A stretch of DNA of 18,821 bases from CAZFER01 sp964517495. Its GTDB lineage: Bacteria > Hinthialibacterota > Hinthialibacteria > Hinthialibacterales > Hinthialibacteraceae. Shown in pieces: positions 6,939 to 14,825 of the stretch. The DNA lies in NCBI GenBank assembly GCA_964517495.1, contig CAZFER010000095.1:1-18821 (forward strand), written 5' to 3'. Each line of letters begins with the position of its first letter. The first letter of the stretch is position 1. The position numbers were made by a program, and so were the translations under genes. Under the pieces are notes generated by a model that did no database searches, had not been told where the DNA came from, and was given only the letters and a program-made list of their open reading frames with translations.

Positions 6939-7805
6939 ATGAGATTTAAAAATAAACTGTCCGTTATCATTCCTGCTTACAATGAAGAAGAAGGGATTGG
7001 AAACGTTGTCGAAGGGATTAAAAATGCCCTGGGTGATAATTCTTATGAGATTATTGTGGTGGATGATGGTTCGAATGATCATACCGGACGTAAAGCGGAA
7101 GAAGCCGGTGCAAAAGTCATTTCTCATCACATTAACCGGGGCTATGGTGCAGCACTAAAATCAGGAATTCGGCAAGCCAAATATGAATTAATTGCCACCC
7201 TGGATGCCGATGGCCAACATGATCCGAATGATTTGGTTCGATTATTAGAAGCATGGGATAACGGCTATGATGCTGTCATCGGTGCTCGGGACCGTCATGC
7301 GTATCAATACTCCTCGCGCATGCCCGGAAAGCGCTTGTTACAATGGGTCGCAGGTTATTTAGTGGAAGTCAAACCGGCTGACGTCAATTCGGGACTTCGC
7401 CTTTTTAGAAAGGAACAGGCTATAACCTACTTTCCCATTCTCCCAAATGGGTTTTCGTTTTCCACCACCTTGACTCTATGTCTGTTAAAAGATGCATTTC
7501 AAGTCGGTGAAATCCCCATCCAAACCAAACCCCGTCAAGGCCGCCGAAGCACCGTTTCCATTAAAGATGGCTTTCGAACACTCATGCTAATCATACGCAT
7601 TGCTGCCTTGTTTAATCCTTTAAAGATATTTATTCCAATCAGTGCATTTTTATTCTTGATGGGCGTGATCTATGCCATCGTTAACATTGTATTTCGTGGG
7701 TTTAATGTCCCCAGCGGCGCGGAGCTACTAATGATCTCAAGTGTCATTATTTTCTTCTTCGGTGTGTTGGCCGACCAATTGGCCTCCATCCGCCGTGGTG
7801 GGTAA
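6939..7805 (+). CDS. Family 2 glycosyltransferase, dolichyl-phosphate mannosyltransferase-like
   Basis: The 288-residue GT-A enzyme has LSVIIPAYNEEEGI at the N-terminus, IIVVDDGSNDHT at 38-49 (nucleotide binding), the DAD metal motif at D89-D91 (TLDADGQHDP), and the NSGLRLF segment typical of the DPM1/GtrB/ArnC group. These enzymes transfer a sugar from a nucleotide donor to a polyprenyl phosphate at the inner membrane. Two C-terminal transmembrane helices (about 232-255 and 262-283) anchor it, as in GtrB-like members. The sugar and lipid acceptor cannot be told from sequence. The ribosome-binding site is weak. The gene converges on the antitoxin gene 10 bp beyond its stop. Confidence 0.92.
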   Translation: MRFKNKLSVIIPAYNEEEGIGNVVEGIKNALGDNSYEIIVVDDGSNDHTGRKAEEAGAKVISHHINRGYGAALKSGIRQAKYELIATLDADGQHDPNDLVRLLEAWDNGYDAVIGARDRHAYQYSSRMPGKRLLQWVAGYLVEVKPADVNSGLRLFRKEQAITYFPILPNGFSFSTTLTLCLLKDAFQVGEIPIQTKPRQGRRSTVSIKDGFRTLMLIIRIAALFNPLKIFIPISAFLFLMGVIYAIVNIVFRGFNVPSGAELLMISSVIIFFFGVLADQLASIRRGG

Positions 7806-7815
7806 AAAAATCGGC

Positions 7816-8142
7816 CTATTGTGTATGAATAGTAGATGCTTGTTGATGGAGGGCTTTTTTGACAGTGAATGAAACATCAACTTTTTGGTCCAGCTTGTTC
7901 AATATTGTGATCAGACGGTCAATAGTCATTCCTTTTAGATCTGGCTTGCGAAGTTTAACGAACACACTATGGTCGACACCTGTCAATTTCTCCGCCTGAC
8001 GAGTGGATAATTCCCGATCATTCAGGATTTTGACGATTTTGGAAGCGAGCAATACTTTGGTTTGCCGAACATCTGCATCCGGCAAGTTAAAATCCTGGTA
8101 GATATTCCCACTTCCTCGTACGAGTTCAATTTCTTCGTTCAT
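7816..8142 (-). CDS. HigA-like XRE-family antitoxin
   Basis: The 108-residue protein begins EIELVRGSGNIYQDFNLPDA, the N-terminal pattern of the HigA-type antitoxins whose partners are Gp49-like HigB toxins. A helix-turn-helix occupies about residues 33-68 (ASKIVKILNDRELSTRQAEK and LTGVDHSVFVKL). In intact modules it neutralises the RNase toxin and represses the operon. Its ATG overlaps, as ATGA, the stop codon of a short upstream reading frame that is the C-terminal remnant of such a toxin. The recognition helix departs from the usual RP-x-V-S pattern (VDHSVFVKLR), which could mark drift. Confidence 0.85.
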   Translation of the reverse strand: MNEEIELVRGSGNIYQDFNLPDADVRQTKVLLASKIVKILNDRELSTRQAEKLTGVDHSVFVKLRKPDLKGMTIDRLITILNKLDQKVDVSFTVKKALHQQASTIHTQ

Positions 8143-8234
8143 GAGAGCGCCTCTTTCAATGTTTTGATTCTTTTTCGTATTAAATCAATTTCATGTTTCG
8201 GAGTTTTAGTAGATATTTTAGATTTTTTCTGACA
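8139..8234 (-). pseudogene. C-terminal remnant of a HigB/Gp49-like toxin
   Basis: Immediately upstream of the antitoxin, in the -1 frame with an ATGA overlap, a 31-codon open frame encodes CQKKSKISTKTPKHEIDLIR followed by KRIKTLKEALS. Gp49-like HigB toxins characteristically end in a segment such as QKKTQKTPKxEIDLAxKRxKEL, placed exactly so before the antitoxin. An in-frame TAG precedes the remnant, with no start codon and no catalytic core. Just upstream, the bases ATTTACTCCCATGGCTGC look like a decayed IYVLHAF segment. Toxin activity is therefore expected to be lost. The homology call is from memory of the family. Confidence 0.7.
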
Positions 8235-8335
8235 CTATTGCAGCCATGGGAGTAAATCTATAAGGATAAGAATCATTACAATTCTTATTATTATCTAGAA
8301 ATTTAGACAACAGGATTAGGACTAGGAAAGATTTT

Positions 8336-9040
8336 CTATGGGAATTCAGGCTGAAAGGGGACCTTCACTTGGAGAAATGAACTTTCTCCCTTGGCGAGTT
8401 CTGTTTGGAATCGGCTAAATCCGATCAATTGGCCCTTTTTTAGATCGTTGTACGGTAATGTTATCCTTCTTACCCAACTATCACTTTCCCAGGATTCATC
8501 GATCTTAACTTCATAAATTACCTTTCCATCCTGAATAAAGGTATGGTCATGAAAATACCATGTGGCTTGATGATCCCAGTTGAATGGATCGGGTATCCAG
8601 GGAGATGAGGGAAAGGGATTTTGCTCCAAGGTGAATCCAAATGAATGACTTGAAGCAATTGGTTCCAATCGATTAGGCCGCCAGGCCACCCAAAATGCTG
8701 GCATGGTTTTCGGGGAGGCTAGATTGGTAAGGGTAACTGATAGTATTCCAACTTTTGAAACAGTGGTAGCAGAGCCAACCTTTTTTTGTGCCGTCGAAAA
8801 GTAATACCGGCAGCCCGCTTCTGTGGTTGAAAATGCGATCGTACCCGCTGCGGGGACATGTAACATGAAAGGAGAGATTTTTACCGGTGGATCACCACAA
8901 AAAAGCACTAATTCACCCTCTGCAACCCGCATGGTCCCATCGGCTGTTAATAATACACTGCTTGGCACTTTACGGATCGGGTTCGCTTCACCCCACGCCA
9001 TTGAACAAAAAATGACCAGAAACAGAATATAAAAACGCAT
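8336..9040 (-). CDS. Hypothetical secreted protein
   Basis: From the ATG at 9040 the protein has 234 residues and begins with a clean signal peptide (MRFYILFLVIFCSMAWGEA, cleavage likely near GEA-N). The mature part looks beta-rich and ends VKVPFQPEFP, with no family I recognise. An in-frame ATG at 9103 would add 21 polar/aromatic residues ahead of the signal and has GAGGG only 3-4 nt away, so the shorter form is preferred on signal-peptide grounds. It lies 56-119 nt downstream of rplI on the same strand, so read-through is possible. A perfect inverted repeat sits just upstream of the chosen start. Confidence 0.75.
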   Translation of the reverse strand: MRFYILFLVIFCSMAWGEANPIRKVPSSVLLTADGTMRVAEGELVLFCGDPPVKISPFMLHVPAAGTIAFSTTEAGCRYYFSTAQKKVGSATTVSKVGILSVTLTNLASPKTMPAFWVAWRPNRLEPIASSHSFGFTLEQNPFPSSPWIPDPFNWDHQATWYFHDHTFIQDGKVIYEVKIDESWESDSWVRRITLPYNDLKKGQLIGFSRFQTELAKGESSFLQVKVPFQPEFP

Positions 9041-9047
9041 GGCAATC

Positions 9048-9068
9048 TTTTCGATTCGGAATCGAAAA
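9048..9068. promoter_or_regulatory. Perfect 10-bp inverted repeat before a secreted-protein gene
   Basis: TTTTCGATTC and GAATCGAAAA are separated by one base. The site lies 7 nt upstream of the preferred start of the minus-strand gene, where the ribosome-binding site would be. It could be an operator or an RNA hairpin limiting initiation. Confidence 0.4.
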
Positions 9069-9159
9069 TACCATGCGTTAACATTTCGAGTTTGACATTT
9101 CATAAGCCCTCAGGAACATCGTGATGCCGGCAGTCACTAACCTGAAAGCCGATAGAGGT

Positions 9160-9609
9160 TTAACTTTCGTCTTTCACCACCCAAACCTTGAGTTGTGCTA
9201 CGGTATCACCGGAAAATTTAACCGGAACAGTGTAAACACCCAAAGCTTTGATTTGTTCTTCAAGATTGATTTTTCGGCGATCGATGTCAATCCCCTTTTG
9301 TTTCAAAGCGTCCGCAATATGCTGGTTGGTCACCGTCCCGTGAATACGATCTTCTTCTCCGGCCTTGACCGGTACGTTTACACTAATTTCTGATAAGCGC
9401 CTGGCCATATCCTGCTCAGTCTTGATTTTCCGGTTACGCTGATCCATCAATATGCGCTTTTGATGGGTAACTTTGGCCGCATTGGCGCTTGATGTGGGGT
9501 ATGCCATTCCACGGGGAATCAAGAAATTACGCGCATAACCCCCTCTTACTTTAACTATATCGCCTTGTTCCCCCAAATTGGGGATGCTTTCGGTTAAAAT
9601 AACATCCAT
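9160..9609 (-). CDS. rplI: 50S ribosomal protein L9
   Basis: The 149-residue length and the N-terminal signature MDVILTESIPNLGEQGDIVK, VRGGYARNFLIPRGMA identify bL9. The N-terminal RNA-binding domain (1-52), the long connecting helix rich in Lys/Arg/Gln (about 40-75) and the C-terminal domain (GSVT-like HGTVTNQHIADALKQKGIDI, ending LKVWVV) are all present. AAGGAG is 13 nt before the ATG, an unusually wide gap. L9 genes are commonly next to rpsF, ssb or rpsR; here there is only non-coding DNA upstream and an unrelated secreted-protein gene downstream. Confidence 0.97.
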   Translation of the reverse strand: MDVILTESIPNLGEQGDIVKVRGGYARNFLIPRGMAYPTSSANAAKVTHQKRILMDQRNRKIKTEQDMARRLSEISVNVPVKAGEEDRIHGTVTNQHIADALKQKGIDIDRRKINLEEQIKALGVYTVPVKFSGDTVAQLKVWVVKDES

Positions 9610-9978
9610 GATATATTTATTACTCCTTTGAGCCCAAAGAATTTTAGTCGTTGCTTCAAAGAAAACTTGATTATCTTAATATATTGTGGATAAAAAATAA
9701 GCAAATCAATATTATGTTTCGAAATGAAAAGAATGAAAAGGGGGATAAACAGCAATTCATCTTTATCAAAGAAGGGGATAAAATTTTTCGGTCAAAGGAG
9801 AATGAAACTGGAACTCATTGATATTCTTGTTTTTAAATCGGTCTATACGTTTTCCTTGAATTCAATCGACATCGTGTGAATCACTTTATGGTTTTTTTAT
9901 TGAAAGAAAATGACTATACTTAACAAAGATGATTCACCCCATATATGTGGGTTTTAATTATATGTGAGAAAGTGGCCC
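9610..9978. other. Divergent intergenic region between rplI and the B-box/Yip1 gene
   Basis: AT-rich, non-coding, and expected to carry promoters for both flanking genes. TATACT at 9915-9920 is a possible -10 for the plus-strand gene, without a good -35. TTGATT/TTGCTT and TATATT near 9670-9710 on the minus strand are candidates for rplI at poor spacing. Nothing firmer is seen. Confidence 0.45.
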
Positions 9979-10797
9979 ATGGATCATTGTTATTATCATT
10001 CTCAAAAACCGGCAGAGTATTTATGCAACCAATGCCACAAGAAAGTATGTAGCAGTTGCATCATCCTGATCGAGGGGGAACCTTATTGCCAGCTGTGTTG
10101 GGATGGATTTGTTGCCCGCTTAAACCAAAATGATCAGGAAGAAAAAGTTCAGTTTTCTATTCCCTGGCTGAAGCGAAGAGAGTTGGGTTTTTTCCCAGCG
10201 TTTTATCGAACCGCACAGCAAGTTGTATTTGAACCCAAGGTCTTTTTCTCAAGTATTCCGGGAAGCGCCGATTACAGCACACCCCTGCTATTCGCTATTA
10301 TATGCATTTTGCTCTTTTGGTTCCCTATGAATCTATTTTATTTACAGGCTTTTCCTCCCTTTTTGGCTCAGTTGCAAGCCATGTCGGAAATGGAGGGATC
10401 AATTCCGGACAATGACCCAACCAAACAACGCATAAATCAGCTGCAAGACCGCTTACAATCTTCATCCTATGCCGTTATCCTGACTATGCCGCTTGATTTT
10501 ATGATTTATTATATATTGTTGGCTTCATTTTTTCAGCATTTGTTGATTTCATTATTAAGCGGAAAAAAAGGGTATCGCGCAACGTTCGAAATTCGTTGCT
10601 ATGCCATGATCGCCCAATGTTTACAGTTAATACCTGTGCTGGGCTTTTTTTTAACAGAATTGGTTTCTGTGATAGTGTGTACGCGTGGATTTCAAATCGC
10701 TCAAAAGTTAACGTTACCACAGGCTTTAATTGTGGCTTGTGTTCCGATCGCCATCACGATACTCCCCATATTGACGACGGTTTTTTCCATGCTTTAA
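9979..10797 (+). CDS. B-box zinc-finger and Yip1-domain membrane protein
   Basis: The 272-residue protein opens with a B-box-type zinc finger whose ligands are C4, H7, C16, C19, C24, C27, C37 and C40 (CxxH, CxxC, CxxC, CxxC). From about residue 60 it has the YIP1-like layout: an amphipathic lead (GFFPAFYRTAQQVVFEPKVF) and then about five membrane-spanning segments. Bacterial B-box/Yip1 proteins are widespread but lack an assigned function; a membrane-organising role is only inferred from eukaryotic Yip1. The ATG at 9979 is preferred over the in-frame GTG at 9964 because the B-box starts at once and GAGAAAGTGG lies just ahead. The radical SAM gene follows 62 nt downstream. Confidence 0.85.
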   Translation: MDHCYYHSQKPAEYLCNQCHKKVCSSCIILIEGEPYCQLCWDGFVARLNQNDQEEKVQFSIPWLKRRELGFFPAFYRTAQQVVFEPKVFFSSIPGSADYSTPLLFAIICILLFWFPMNLFYLQAFPPFLAQLQAMSEMEGSIPDNDPTKQRINQLQDRLQSSSYAVILTMPLDFMIYYILLASFFQHLLISLLSGKKGYRATFEIRCYAMIAQCLQLIPVLGFFLTELVSVIVCTRGFQIAQKLTLPQALIVACVPIAITILPILTTVFSML

Positions 10798-10859
10798 GAT
10801 CAGAGCCCAGTCAATAAGGGCGATGAATTGTTTTCAACGAAAAGGAGTGAAAGGTCAAT

Positions 10860-12341
10860 ATGAGTTTAAAGATCTTTCTAGGTAATGGTCCGTGGTACAA
10901 AAAAGGTTTTTACGGTGTTCGAGCCGGATCACGTTGGCCCCATTTTGAAGAAGAAGGAAGCGACTATCTTCCGTTTCCCTTTTATTTATCCTATGCCACT
11001 GCCCTCTTGGAACGCGAAGGTTATTCGTGTCTTCTGATCGACGGCGTCGCTGAACGTATTCAGGAAGATGCATATATCGAGCGGGCAGCGGTTTTTCAGC
11101 CTGATGTTGCCATAATAGAAGTGTCTACGGCATCGCTTGAAACTGACCTGCGCCAGGTTCAAAAATTAAAAGACCGGTGCCCAAACACACAGATTGTCTT
11201 TTGCGGCATTCATTTGGATATGTACCGTCCCAATTTTTTGAATGAACAGCCTTTGGTGGATTATGTATTGAAGGGTGAATATGACCTTGCTGCTTTAAAA
11301 TTGGTTCAAACATTGGATAACGGTGGCGACCTCTCGACGGTGCCCAACCTGGTTTACCGTTCATTATCCGGTGAAGGTGTTGAAAATGAACGTGGCGAAG
11401 TGATTATGGATTTGGATACGCTACCCTGGCCATCCCGCCAACATTTACCCATGTTGAACTATTATGATTTACCAGGGGGTATTCCTGGCCCCAGTTTGCA
11501 GATGTGGTCCAGCCGTGGGTGTCCGTTTAAATGTATTTTTTGCGCCTGGCCCCAAATTATGTATGGCAACAACAAATACCGCACTCGAAGTTCAGTGGAT
11601 GTTGTTGATGAAATCGAAGCCATGGTCAAGCAATATGGTTTTCGATCCTTTTATTTTGATGATGACACCTTCAATATAGGCAAAAAACGCTTGCTTGAAT
11701 TGTGCGAAGAAATCAATAAACGAGATTTAAACCTTCCCTGGGCCGCTATGTCACGTGCCGATACCACCGATCGCGAAACCTTGAAAGCCCTGAAAGATGC
11801 AGGCCTGATGGCCATTAAATATGGGGTGGAGTCAGGTTCTCAAGAACTGGTTGATGCTGCTGACAAGAATTTGAATCTGGAAGAGGTCGAGGAAGCAGTG
11901 CGATATACACGCGAGTTGGGAATCAACCAACACCTCACCTTCAGTTTCGGGCTCCCGGGGGAAACCTGGGAAACCGTACGCAAAACCATTGATTTTGCCA
12001 AACGGCTCAATCCTGAAACGGTCCAATTTTCCTTGATGACCCCATTCCCTGGTTCACGCTTTTATAAGATGCTGGAAGAGGATGGCAAATTGATCTCCAA
12101 AGACTGGTCACAGTATGATGGTGGGACGCAATCCGTTGTTTGTACAGAAGAACTGAATGGTGCGGATTTGGAGAAAGCGCTTAAAATGGCCTATCGTGAA
12201 TGGGATATGCATAAAATGTTCAGACCCCTTAGGGATTTGCGCCAATTGAAACGGGTTTTATCTCGCCCACGCCATACGTGGCACACCTTTAAATTCATGG
12301 CCACACGCCATTTAAAACGCATGATGCAAACCAATCCCTGA
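10860..12341 (+). CDS. B12-binding-domain radical SAM protein (class B type)
   Basis: The 493-residue protein has an N-terminal Rossmann-like cobalamin-binding domain (about 35-150; PFPFYLSYATALL, then CLLIDGVAE). The radical SAM cluster motif CxxxCxxC is at C221, C225 and C228 (SRGCPFKCIFCAW), followed by FYFDDDTF, the GVESGS strand and FGLPGETWETV. The layout matches class B radical SAM enzymes such as BchE-, HpnP/HpnR- and P-methylase-like proteins, which catalyse methyl transfer or ring chemistry with methylcobalamin. The DxHxxG cobalamin-ligand motif is absent, which is usual in this class. Substrate unknown, and no biosynthetic cluster surrounds it. AAAGG lies 5 nt before the ATG. A strong terminator follows. 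Confidence 0.92.
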   Translation: MSLKIFLGNGPWYKKGFYGVRAGSRWPHFEEEGSDYLPFPFYLSYATALLEREGYSCLLIDGVAERIQEDAYIERAAVFQPDVAIIEVSTASLETDLRQVQKLKDRCPNTQIVFCGIHLDMYRPNFLNEQPLVDYVLKGEYDLAALKLVQTLDNGGDLSTVPNLVYRSLSGEGVENERGEVIMDLDTLPWPSRQHLPMLNYYDLPGGIPGPSLQMWSSRGCPFKCIFCAWPQIMYGNNKYRTRSSVDVVDEIEAMVKQYGFRSFYFDDDTFNIGKKRLLELCEEINKRDLNLPWAAMSRADTTDRETLKALKDAGLMAIKYGVESGSQELVDAADKNLNLEEVEEAVRYTRELGINQHLTFSFGLPGETWETVRKTIDFAKRLNPETVQFSLMTPFPGSRFYKMLEEDGKLISKDWSQYDGGTQSVVCTEELNGADLEKALKMAYREWDMHKMFRPLRDLRQLKRVLSRPRHTWHTFKFMATRHLKRMMQTNP

Positions 12342-12380
12342 ACGACACTTAAACATTAACATCAGATCGATATGGCGAAG

Positions 12381-12413
12381 GGGTGGCTTGATAGTTTCAA
12401 GCCACCCTTTTTT
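12381..12413 (+). terminator. Rho-independent terminator after the radical SAM gene
   Basis: GGGTGGCTTG (12381-12390), a 7-nt loop and CAAGCCACCC (12398-12407) form a perfect 10-bp stem followed by six T. AAG upstream of the stem can extend it into the T-tract, so it may work in both directions and also end the minus-strand pcm transcript. Confidence 0.93.
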
Positions 12414-12579
12414 ATGGCCGAATAGCATTGATCCTTGCACCCTCCTCATGGTATTAATCATCCTATCAATTAGAAAATGGAGTAGAATGATTTGATTATT
12501 TTGGGTCTGCTTATCTGGGGAATCTATTGGTGATTGGATAAACCCTGTTGCCTCATCGAACACCAATATCCAGAGACGG

Positions 12580-13344
12580 TTACTCTCTATCCTCCGCTTC
12601 ACCTGTCATCGGAACAAAACGAACAGGGATAATACTATCCTGTTTCACGCCTTCCTCGGTTTTGGTTACCACCTTTAAATACTGGCGATGTTCGCCTACA
12701 GGGATCACCAATTTACCATTGATCTTTAATTGATCGATAAGGGGCTGGGGAATATGATCCGGCGCGGCAGTAACGATAACTTTATCAAAAGGAGCCTTTT
12801 TCGGCCAGCCTTTATAACCATCACCTATGCGCACATGAACATTTTTATACTCCAATTCTTCCAAGCGCTTTTTTGCTTCTTTTCCCAGTTTTTCAACGAT
12901 TTCGATGGTGTATACTTCCTTCACCAGTTCCCCCAAAACTGCCGCTTGATAACCTGAACCGGTGCCAATCTCCAGCACAATATCCTCTTTCTTGGGTTCA
13001 AGCAATTCTGTCATCAGCGCCACGATATAAGGCTGGGAGATGGTCTGGTCCTCTCCGATGGGAAGCGGGCTATCTGTATAGGCATAGGCTTTCAAGCGGT
13101 CTGGAACAAACTGATGGCGTTCTACCTTGCGCATGGCCTCGAGTACGCGCTTATCTTTTATCCCTCGAAGTTCGATCTGCTCTTTAACCATATGCATTCG
13201 CTGCCTTTTTAAATACTCCTCGCTTACGTTTGAGTGGGCAAAATAGGCCCATCCCCCGACGAACACGATCACGATCGACACAACAGTGATAATATCACTC
13301 ATTCGGCATTTCCTTATCAAACGTTCTTTTAAAGAAGCAATCAT
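12580..13344 (-). CDS. pcm: Protein-L-isoaspartate O-methyltransferase with N-terminal membrane anchor
   Basis: Methylates isoaspartyl residues in damaged proteins with S-adenosylmethionine, starting their repair. SAM motif I (LEIGTGSGYQ) is at about 124-133, preceded by the family hallmarks RHQFVP, AYAYTDSPLPIG and QTISQPYIVALM, and followed by VYTIEIV and FDKVIVTAAPDHIPQPLIDQL. Residues 17-35 (DIITVVSIVIVFVGGWAYFA) form a signal anchor not found in the cytosolic enzyme, suggesting an extracytoplasmic location. AAGGAG at 13352-13357 lies 7 nt before the ATG at 13344 and 4 nt before one at 13347; either works. A longer in-frame ATG at 13416 has no support. Divergent from the aldo/keto reductase gene. 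Confidence 0.94.
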   Translation of the reverse strand: MIASLKERLIRKCRMSDIITVVSIVIVFVGGWAYFAHSNVSEEYLKRQRMHMVKEQIELRGIKDKRVLEAMRKVERHQFVPDRLKAYAYTDSPLPIGEDQTISQPYIVALMTELLEPKKEDIVLEIGTGSGYQAAVLGELVKEVYTIEIVEKLGKEAKKRLEELEYKNVHVRIGDGYKGWPKKAPFDKVIVTAAPDHIPQPLIDQLKINGKLVIPVGEHRQYLKVVTKTEEGVKQDSIIPVRFVPMTGEAEDRE

Positions 13345-13488
13345 CATCTCACTCCTTTCCTTGTTTCCCCCAACCATGCCATATATTTTCCTCTTACCAG
13401 CTAGTATAACGCCCAATCGGATTCACTTCATCCCTTTTTTTGGGTAAAGTAGCCTGTGTGAGAAATTCAAAAACAGGTGGTGAAAACA

Positions 13489-14244
13489 ATGGATCGAAGA
13501 CAATTTATCGGACTATGCGGAACAGGTGTGGTATCTCTATCCTTACCAGCTTGGAGTGAAAGCAAAATTTCCCCGTCTTTGCTGCATGATGTCCACATAT
13601 CGCCTTTGGGCTTAAACACCGCCCAACTTTATCGATTGGATGAACCTCAGGCGATTGCGCTAATCCGCAACGCACGCCAATGTGGCATCACCTGTTTCGA
13701 TACCGCCGCTGAATATGGCGATGGTTTTTCAGAAGAAATGCTTGGAAAAACCCTCAATCCCAAAGACGAAAAAACATTCATCATATCAAAAACCCTGAAA
13801 CGAGACAAAAAGGGCGCATTGCGCGATCTGCATCAATCCCTCAAACGTCTTAACCGTGAGTATCTCGACATTTGGATGATCCATGACCTACGCACATCCC
13901 ATGAATGGCACGAGATAACCAGCCCCGATGGAATGCTGGAAGCCGCTATTGAGGCCAAACAATCTGGAAGTATTCGCTACCTGGGCCTGACCGCTCACCG
14001 CAATCCGGAATTGTTGTGCCATGCAATCCGTTCCGCCAATTTCGACGCCGCCATGATCCCTCTGCAACCCATTTCACTCCACAGGGATGGTTTCATCTCC
14101 CTCTACCCCATCGCAAAGAAACAAAACACCGCTGTATTCGGTATGCACACGTCCACCGGTTATTCCAATTGTAAAAACACGAGTTCTACTCTGCAAACTA
14201 AAATCACCCCACCCCTTATAACCGTTCTTGTTGGATGTGAATAG
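13489..14244 (+). pseudogene. Tat-signal aldo/keto reductase, probably C-terminally truncated
   Basis: The 251-residue reading frame starts MDRRQFIGLCGTGVVSLSLP, a Tat-like leader (RR-x-F-I). The aldo/keto reductase tetrad is present: D71 and Y76 (FDTAAEYG), K101 (ISK) and H132 (WMIHD). After VFGMH at about residue 222, the expected loop, helix 7 and strand 8 are replaced by a polar stretch (TSTGYSNCKNTSSTLQTKI). It resumes with PLITVLVGCE, which resembles the strand-8 P-V-x-T-V-I-V-G-C-E segment, and stops there. About 20-25 internal residues and the C-terminal helices are missing, so the NADPH site is incomplete and function is doubtful. It may instead be a naturally short paralogue. AGGTGG is 8 nt before the ATG; a GTG at 13477 is the alternative. 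Confidence 0.65.
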
Positions 14245-14363
14245 AGTGATTTCTTGCATATGAATAAAAAAAACGGGAGATAAGGCCGAATGGAATTTAT
14301 ATCTTTAAATTCCACAAAATATATAATTGATTATTGGGTGGCAAAGGCAAGGCGGCGACGGAG

Positions 14364-14431
14364 CCAGCCTTTCAGCAAGGCTGGATGGGTTAATAGCGGA
14401 ATCCGCCCAGGCGGATGAAGCGTAACCCACC
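14364..14431. repeat. REP-like tandem hairpins
   Basis: CCAGCCT (14364-14370) and AGGCTGG (14378-14384) form a 7-bp stem. It is immediately joined to GGATGGGTTA...ATCCGCC and GGCGGAT...TAACCCACC (14383-14431), a long imperfect hairpin closed by a CA loop. The second unit is a common type of extragenic repeat in many bacteria. Confidence 0.75.
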
Positions 14432-14598
14432 GAACTTCCATGTAGCAACCCCCAACCCCTGATATTCAATATCCTGAGTATCCTGAACATCCGGAAATTC
14501 CTTATTCTGACATATATAACTCTCTCCTTCAATACCTACCCTCCGTACACCAATAAGGGGAGCAACGGCTTCCAGCCGGTGTGTGTTAATTCGACATC

Positions 14599-14668
14599 GG
14601 GAGGGCAACGCTCCCCCGGAACCGGTTTTGAAACGCCAAAATCGTAATGTGGGTTACCCTTTTCGACC
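14599..14668 (+). repeat. Composite GGGAGGG + GGGTT...ACCCATC repeat
   Basis: GGGAGGGCAACGCTCCCCCGG starts at 14599. GTGGGTTACCCTTTTCGACC followed by CATC ends at about 14668. Both halves recur in the same order at 16858-17101 and 17548-17663. Confidence 0.65.
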
Positions 14669-14825
14669 CATCAAGAAGAACTTTAAATCTACTATATTCG
14701 TAAGGGCTTACCTATGCGTGCACCCCCAGTGCAAATTTTTTGTCTGACTTTCCCTCCGTTCGGTTACCTTATATTTAGACATACAATGGAGAACAACGAA
14801 GGCATTGAACCCGGGTTAAAAACAT

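Larger units (their letters stand above)
14245..14825. other. Gene-free region rich in hairpin repeats
   Basis: About 580 bases lie between the reductase remnant and the sigma factor gene. They hold a hairpin cluster at 14364-14431, a run of near-direct repeats (ATCCTGA, ATCCTGAACATCC) at 14470-14495, and a composite repeat at 14599-14668. Open frames of up to 75 codons on the minus strand run through the repeats and are not credible genes. TATATT at 14770-14775 is a possible -10 for the sigma gene without a good -35. Confidence 0.6.

Noticed and set aside
8267..8287. TAAGAAT/ATTCTTA inverted repeat as a terminator or TA operator
   Set aside because: A 7-bp AT-rich stem with no T-run; too weak to call.
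12312..12602. 96-codon minus-strand frame across the terminator and the end of the radical SAM gene
   Set aside because: It overlaps two real genes and a strong terminator, with no start signal.
14305..14608. Two overlapping minus-strand frames of 72-75 codons
   Set aside because: They are translations of REP-like hairpins and short direct repeats (for example FRMFRILRILNIRG).
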